Shown piece by piece: positions 45,128-49,533 of a DNA stretch of 49,533 nt. The translations under genes were made by a program, and so were the position numbers. Within the stretch, counting starts at the first letter, position 1. The number at the start of each line of letters is the position of its first letter. This DNA is from Actinomycetes bacterium (GTDB lineage: Bacteria > Actinomycetota > Acidimicrobiia > Acidimicrobiales > JAJZXF01), in the NCBI GenBank assembly GCA_021802485.1, contig JAJZXF010000010.1:1-49533 (forward strand), in the 5' to 3' direction. The notes under the pieces are model-generated. The model did no database searches and had not been told where the DNA came from. It worked only from the letters and a program-made list of their open reading frames with translations.

Positions 45128-45677
45128 GGCGTCAACGACTAAGACGTGGCCTATCGACCGTGTGCTGACAAGTATTGCGGAGCGTCCCGACGCACTGGCT
45201 GCGCTGCGTCGTGGAGTCGGTCGTCCCCTTGAGGAATCCCCGGATTCCTGGCCCTACGCGATGGAGGTGGCGAGTGGCCACCAGTGGCGAGAGAAGCCAG
45301 CGCATGTCACTCTCGGCCTCTTCGCCTTGCACCACCAGTCACAAACGCCGGGTTCCATGAATCGTTCCGACTGGGGGGTAGGCAGAGCGTGCCGCCAACT
45401 GAAGTATTCGAGGGGCAGCGAAGGCGCTAGCGAAGAGGGCGTGGAGCGGCGCTTCAAGGCTGCATTGGCCAGCGAGACGCTTGAGGCGTTGGCCGTGCAT
45501 CTGCGGGGTCTGGTGACTCTCCTCCGTGGAGCAACCGTGCCACTCGACTACGCCCTCCTTTACTGGCAATTCTGTCAGTGGCAGCAGCCAGAGGAGCGCG
45601 AGCAAGTTTGCCTCCGGTGGGGACGCGAATACTTCCGAACAATTGAAGACGAGGACAACAAGGAGATTGCTCCATGA
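45114..45677 (+). CDS. cse2: Cascade small subunit Cse2/CasB
   Basis: 187-residue helical small subunit that stabilises the R-loop. PAHVTLGLFALHHQSQ, MNRSDWGVGRACRQL and VPLDYALLYWQFCQW are characteristic. I use the ATG at 45114, with GAGGGGG just upstream; an ATG at 45102 is the alternative. It overlaps the end of cse1, and its stop overlaps cas7 (ATGA). Confidence 0.92.
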   Translation: MVSAEASTTKTWPIDRVLTSIAERPDALAALRRGVGRPLEESPDSWPYAMEVASGHQWREKPAHVTLGLFALHHQSQTPGSMNRSDWGVGRACRQLKYSRGSEGASEEGVERRFKAALASETLEALAVHLRGLVTLLRGATVPLDYALLYWQFCQWQQPEEREQVCLRWGREYFRTIEDEDNKEIAP

Positions 45678-46807
45678 ATGGAAACCGAGCCGTCATCGAC
45701 GTACACGTCCTGCAGACTGTGCCACCGTCGTGCCTCAATAGGGACGATACCAACTCACCCAAGACCGCTATCTACGGCGGGACCCGACGGGCTCGGGTGT
45801 CATCCCAGTCGTGGAAGCGTGCCACCCGACGATATTTCAATGAGCATCGCCCTGATGATAGCTATGGAGTGCGCACCCGCAAGCTGCCGGAAATGCTCGC
45901 CGAAGGGATCCGCGAGCGGCTCGGGAGCAATGCCCCAGCCAACGAGCGCCGTGTCATTGAACTGGCGAACACCGCGAGTGGTCTACTTGTTGGGGTCAAA
46001 CCGGAGAAGCTGAAGAAGATGGCGGACAGCAAGGAGTTGGTCGACCTGGAGTACGCCCTCTTCATCTCGTCAAGTGCGATCGAGGCAACTCTCGACCAAC
46101 TTGAAGCCGCCGTTGGTGGACAGGACCTCGATCCCACTACACTGAAGCTGGCCATGGGTCGGGGCCATTCTCTCGACGTGGCACTCTTCGGACGTATGAT
46201 CGCAGACACGCCCGATCTCAACGTCGATGCCGCGTGTCAGGTGGCCCACGCCATCTCGACCCACCGGGTCTCAGCGGAGTTCGACTTCTACACGACTGTG
46301 GACGATCTCGCCGGAGCAGACGAGCCCGGCGCCGCGATGATGGGCTACGTAGAGTTCAACTCGGCCACCCTTTACCGCTTTGCCACCATTAGTCTGAGCA
46401 ATCTCGCTGACAACCTGGGGGATCCCTCAGCAGTGAGAGTGGGAGCGCGGGCCTTCGTCGAGGCGTTCGTCTGCAGTCTTCCCACCGGTCGGCAGAACAC
46501 ATTCGCAGCGATGACGCTACCGGATCTGGCGTTCGTGTCGTTGCGCACAGACCAGCCGGTGAGCCTCGTCGGCGCCTTTGAGGCACCGGTCGAGGCGACA
46601 ACAGGGGGCTTCGTGACCGCATCGGTCGAAAAGTTGGCTGCTTACGCAACGAACGTTGACGCCCTCTACGGTTCGCCACGTACGGAGGGTTGGGCAACCT
46701 ACATGCCTGCCGCTGGCGACCCCAGTGAACATCTCGGCGCGTCCCTACCCTTCCCTGAACTGCTGGATCGGGTCGAGGGAGCGGTCCGAGCGCAAGTCTT
46801 GCCATGA
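45674..46807 (+). CDS. cas7: Cascade backbone subunit Cas7e/CasC
   Basis: 377-residue RAMP protein; six copies bind the crRNA spacer. The N-terminal VIDVHVLQTVPPSCLNRDD and RRARVSSQSWKRATRRYF are diagnostic of Cse4/CasC. The segment SAEFDFYTTVDDL is also typical. Overlaps cse2 and cas5 by four bases each. Confidence 0.95.
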   Translation: MNGNRAVIDVHVLQTVPPSCLNRDDTNSPKTAIYGGTRRARVSSQSWKRATRRYFNEHRPDDSYGVRTRKLPEMLAEGIRERLGSNAPANERRVIELANTASGLLVGVKPEKLKKMADSKELVDLEYALFISSSAIEATLDQLEAAVGGQDLDPTTLKLAMGRGHSLDVALFGRMIADTPDLNVDAACQVAHAISTHRVSAEFDFYTTVDDLAGADEPGAAMMGYVEFNSATLYRFATISLSNLADNLGDPSAVRVGARAFVEAFVCSLPTGRQNTFAAMTLPDLAFVSLRTDQPVSLVGAFEAPVEATTGGFVTASVEKLAAYATNVDALYGSPRTEGWATYMPAAGDPSEHLGASLPFPELLDRVEGAVRAQVLP

Positions 46808-47565
46808 GCGTGCTGGCGATTCGGCTCGGTGGACCCCTCCAGGCGTGGGGATCCAGCCGCCGACTTGACCGGTATCGCCGGACGGAGGCGTTCCCGACTA
46901 AGTCCGCCGTTGTCGGGCTACTCGCGGGTGCCCTAGGGCGGTCCCGCACAGAACCCATCGATGACCTCACAGAGATGCGTTTCGGAGTGCGTGCGGACCG
47001 CCCGGGCGAAGTGCTGCGCGACTTTCACACGGTGTCAAGCCTCTTTGATGAGAAGCGTTGCTTTGACCCGTCCAAAGGGAGGCTGCCTGTGGTAAGCGGC
47101 GGTTACCGGTCCGTGGCGACCAGCATCCAGGTGACCGAGCGGTTCTATTTGTCCGATGCTTGCTTCGTGGCTGGGATGGAAGGCGAGGAGGCGATGCTCA
47201 ACGAGCTCGACAACGCGCTCGGCCATCCGGTCTTCCCGCCGTACCTTGGACGACGTTCGTGCCCGCCCGACGCTCCACTGCGCCTTGGCGTGCACCCAGG
47301 GTCGTTGGTGGAGGTGCTTAGGTCGATCCCGTGGCAGGGTGGGGTGGGGGCGAAGCGGATCCCTCGTTCAGTGCGTTGCGAAGCCATCATTGAGCAAGAG
47401 GAAGGCGACCGAGAGCTCGTCGACGAGGTGCGCAGCTTTGATCCGGTCAAGCGCTCCTACGGGAGGCGACGAGTACGTCACCACTACCTCGACGTGGTGA
47501 ACTCTGTGAGCGAGCTACCCAGGCTCGACGACGACGGCCCGATGGCGCTACTGGGAGAGAACTGA
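46804..47565 (+). CDS. cas5: Cascade subunit Cas5e/CasD
   Basis: 253-residue RAMP protein that holds the crRNA 5' handle. It begins SVLAIRLGGPLQAWGSSRR and has EAFPTKSAVVGLLAGALGR, both Cas5e signatures. The C-terminus contains RRVRHHYLDVV. Confidence 0.94.
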   Translation: MSVLAIRLGGPLQAWGSSRRLDRYRRTEAFPTKSAVVGLLAGALGRSRTEPIDDLTEMRFGVRADRPGEVLRDFHTVSSLFDEKRCFDPSKGRLPVVSGGYRSVATSIQVTERFYLSDACFVAGMEGEEAMLNELDNALGHPVFPPYLGRRSCPPDAPLRLGVHPGSLVEVLRSIPWQGGVGAKRIPRSVRCEAIIEQEEGDRELVDEVRSFDPVKRSYGRRRVRHHYLDVVNSVSELPRLDDDGPMALLGEN

Positions 47566-47566
47566 G

Positions 47567-48235
47567 ATGTTCCTCACGCGGTTCAACGTGAACCCAAGAT
47601 CGCGGATCGGCGCCCGATATTTGCAGAATCCCCAACAACTGCACGCGGCGATCTACGGGGCCATGCCGACGCAGCCCGTTGTTGCAACTGACGAAGGTCG
47701 TCTTCTCTGGCGCGTGGATCGTGAGAATCCCAAGGAGCCAGTTCTCTGGGTTGTGAGCCCTGAGCGGCCAGCGTTCGATCCGCTTGCCGAGAAAGTGGGC
47801 CTGAGTGTCGAAGGAAGCGTTTACCAGACGCGACCGTATACTCCGCTGCTTGATCGCTTGGCCCAAGGACAGGTTTACGCCTTCAGGCTGGCGGCCAATG
47901 TCTCGCACTCGGGTCGGCAAACTGAAGAATCTACTCAGACCCAACGCTTTGGCCACGTTACGGCTGCCCAGCGGCTTAAGTGGCTCACTGAACGGGCAAC
48001 TCGGAGCGGCTTTTCGTTCCCCTTGACAGTGGACGACGAACCGGACGTAGCTGTCGTGGGCGGGGGCAATAAGTCCTTCCGGCGCGACCGGATGCGGGTG
48101 ACTGTGGCGGTGAGCGAGTTTATGGGTCGCCTGGAAGTGACCGACCCAAGCGCCCTGCGGCACACCTTGACTGACGGCATCGGTCATGCTCGGGCGTATG
48201 GCTGTGGGCTACTGACTCTAGCTCTCCCGAAATGA
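47567..48235 (+). CDS. cas6e: crRNA endoribonuclease Cas6e/CasE
   Basis: 222-residue nuclease that cuts the repeat hairpin and stays bound to it in Cascade. His26 (QQLHAAI) sits where the catalytic His of Thermus Cse3 does. The glycine-rich GIGHARAYGCGLLTLA near the C-terminus is the RAMP G-loop. It begins one base after the cas5 stop and overlaps cas1 (ATGA). Confidence 0.94.
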   Translation: MFLTRFNVNPRSRIGARYLQNPQQLHAAIYGAMPTQPVVATDEGRLLWRVDRENPKEPVLWVVSPERPAFDPLAEKVGLSVEGSVYQTRPYTPLLDRLAQGQVYAFRLAANVSHSGRQTEESTQTQRFGHVTAAQRLKWLTERATRSGFSFPLTVDDEPDVAVVGGGNKSFRRDRMRVTVAVSEFMGRLEVTDPSALRHTLTDGIGHARAYGCGLLTLALPK

Positions 48236-49194
48236 CAACGGATGCGGAAGCCCCTCAGCAGCTCGGTGCTGATCGAATCCCCATCTCAGCTTTGCAGCCG
48301 ATCTCGAAGCGGATCAGTTTCGTCTATTTGGATCGGTGCGTGGTGCATCGGGAATCCAATGCAATCGTGGCCATGAGCGAGGCGGGAACCACCCACCTTC
48401 CCGCTGCCTCCTTCAGCACCCTTTTACTCGGGCCGGGCACAAGGGTCACCCATCAGGCCATGAACCTCCTCAGCGAATCAGGGGTTGTCACCTGCTGGGT
48501 TGGCGAAGGCGGTGGCCGGCTTTACGCGAGCGCACCTTCGTTGTCCAAGTCCACCCGCCTCCTGCAGGAACAAGCACGCCTAGTTTCCAGTCCCAAGTCG
48601 CGACTTGCCGTCGCCAGACGGATGTACGGGATCAGGTTCCCGGGCGAGGACGTGAGCAGAGCCACGATGCAGAGACTTCGCGGCATGGAGGGAGCGAGGA
48701 TCCGCAAGGAGTATCGGAAACAAGCTGCACTTGCAGGCGTGGAATGGAAGGGGAGACACTACGACCCGAACGCGTGGGGGTCCGGAGACATCGTCAATCG
48801 TGCACTCTCAACCGCCAACAGCTGCCTGTATGGAGTTATCCATGCAGTGGTTGCAGCGCTTGGGTGCAGCCCAGGGCTGGGCTTCGTGCACACGGGACAC
48901 GTCTTGGCATTCGTGTACGACATTGCCGATCTCTACAAAGTTGAGGTGACAATACCAGCCGCATTTGAGGCAGCCTCCACTGGAGATCCGGGCTTGGCAG
49001 CCAACGTGCGACGGATCGTCCGTGAACGCGTCCATGATTCCCGCATCCTCGACAGGTCCGTCGATGATATCCGGTATCTCCTACTCGGGAACAAAGATGG
49101 AGAGCAGGACGATCTAGACCGCGATGAAATGCTCCTCTGGGATGAGGAGGAGGGAACGGTCCGTGCTGGTGTTGCGTATGGCGATGAGCCGTGA
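48232..49194 (+). CDS. cas1: CRISPR integrase Cas1 (type I-E)
   Basis: 320-residue integrase subunit. The metal ligands are Glu153 (RGMEGARIR), His220 (GFVHTGHVLAF) and Asp233 (DIADLYK), with the same His-to-Asp spacing as the E. coli enzyme. With Cas2 it inserts new spacers. It overlaps cas6e and cas2. Confidence 0.96.
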   Translation: MTTDAEAPQQLGADRIPISALQPISKRISFVYLDRCVVHRESNAIVAMSEAGTTHLPAASFSTLLLGPGTRVTHQAMNLLSESGVVTCWVGEGGGRLYASAPSLSKSTRLLQEQARLVSSPKSRLAVARRMYGIRFPGEDVSRATMQRLRGMEGARIRKEYRKQAALAGVEWKGRHYDPNAWGSGDIVNRALSTANSCLYGVIHAVVAALGCSPGLGFVHTGHVLAFVYDIADLYKVEVTIPAAFEAASTGDPGLAANVRRIVRERVHDSRILDRSVDDIRYLLLGNKDGEQDDLDRDEMLLWDEEEGTVRAGVAYGDEP

Positions 49195-49472
49195 CTGTTG
49201 TAGTGTTGACCGCGGTGCCGGTAGGGCTACGGGGCCATCTAACCCGGTGGCTCTTCGAGGTCTCTCCTGGCGTATTTGTTGGTCGTGTCACTGCCAGAGT
49301 CAGGGGTCACCTGTGGTCAAAGATTTGCAAGTATGTTGGTGAAGGTGGCCGCGCAGTCATGATCCATTCAGCGAATAATGAGCAGGGCCTTGCTTTCAAA
49401 GTTCTGGGTGGGACATGGGCGCCTCTCGACCTCGACGGACTGATCCTGATTCAGCGATCCTTGACAAGTTAA
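49191..49472 (+). CDS. cas2: Cas2e (type I-E)
   Basis: 93-residue structural partner of Cas1. The N-terminus TVVVLTAVPVGLRGHLTRWL followed by PGVFVGRVTARVRG matches the Cas2e form. The GTG start overlaps the cas1 stop (GTGA). It ends 15 bases before the first CRISPR repeat. Confidence 0.94.
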   Translation: MTVVVLTAVPVGLRGHLTRWLFEVSPGVFVGRVTARVRGHLWSKICKYVGEGGRAVMIHSANNEQGLAFKVLGGTWAPLDLDGLILIQRSLTS

Positions 49473-49489
49473 TCCAGGTCAGGAAGAGT
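49461..49489 (+). promoter_or_regulatory. Possible array promoter inside the cas2 end
   Basis: TTGACA (49461-49466), a perfect -35 element, lies within the last codons of cas2. AAGAGT (49484-49489), 17 bases later, could be a poor -10 reaching into the first repeat. Transcription from it would begin inside the first repeat. Confidence 0.3.
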
Positions 49490-49533
49490 GTTCCCCGCGT
49501 ATGCGGGGGTGATCCCACGTCGCCGCCGCCCAA
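49488..49533 (+). CRISPR. Start of a type I-E CRISPR array (first repeat and part of spacer 1)
   Basis: A 29-base repeat at 49488-49516 has the type I-E form: it begins GTGTTCCCCGCGTATGCGGG and ends GGTGATCCC, with a CCCCGC/GCGGGG hairpin. The last 17 bases of the window are the start of the first spacer. Only one repeat is visible, so the array itself is inferred from the repeat type and the adjacent cas operon. Orientation puts the leader on the cas2 side. Confidence 0.9.

Overview
The window looks like a chromosomal segment of a high-GC actinobacterium, most likely of the Acidimicrobiia type. Three things point there: a complete Pup-proteasome locus (arc, dop, pup, prcB, prcA, pafA), a fused FbiC-type F420 enzyme, and GTG/TTG starts with GTGA or ATGA stop-start overlaps throughout. 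The genus cannot be fixed from the sequence alone.

Layout. 1-2119 holds no convincing gene and looks decayed. 2120-6293 (minus) carries a LOG-family protein translationally coupled to fbiC, then a small PH-like protein. 6478-7080 is an insertion-sequence scar with a transposase remnant. 7116-15089 (minus) is one compact carbon operon in the order tkt-tal-pgi-gnd-zwf-pgl, which covers the oxidative and non-oxidative pentose phosphate pathway plus glucose-6-phosphate isomerase. A ferredoxin gene with its own promoter follows, then a minus-strand trmI cluster with small membrane proteins. The plus-strand proteasome locus lies at 18140-25078. It runs Arc ATPase, Dop, Pup (encoded with a C-terminal Glu), 20S beta, 20S alpha, an opposite-strand DUF2007-like gene, and the Pup ligase PafA.

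25223-28767 is an export block (signal peptidase I, TatB, TatC) interrupted by a decaying Xre/RES toxin-antitoxin pair. Next come a double-length ThyX-like protein, a hyperacidic DUF4193-like zinc-ribbon protein, a lipid-droplet-like protein, a GNAT acetyltransferase, a Nudix hydrolase, a minus-strand protein of unknown function, a membrane-anchored HtrA protease with glycine/phenylalanine repeats, a lipoprotein, and a DUF234-type AAA ATPase. 39541-40728 is gene-poor, with remnants and a short tandem repeat.

40729-49533 is a full type I-E CRISPR-Cas operon (cas3-cse1-cse2-cas7-cas5-cas6e-cas1-cas2). Nearly all junctions overlap. The first repeat of its array starts only 15 bp after cas2, and the window ends inside the first spacer.

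The clearest oddities are the RES/Xre module with a 22-bp tandem duplication and a frameshift, the nearly absent CRISPR leader, the tandem ThyX-like protein, the Ala before the catalytic Thr of PrcB, and several short tandem repeats at gene ends. I saw no strong case for a wholly new multi-gene system. No tRNA or rRNA gene was recognised.
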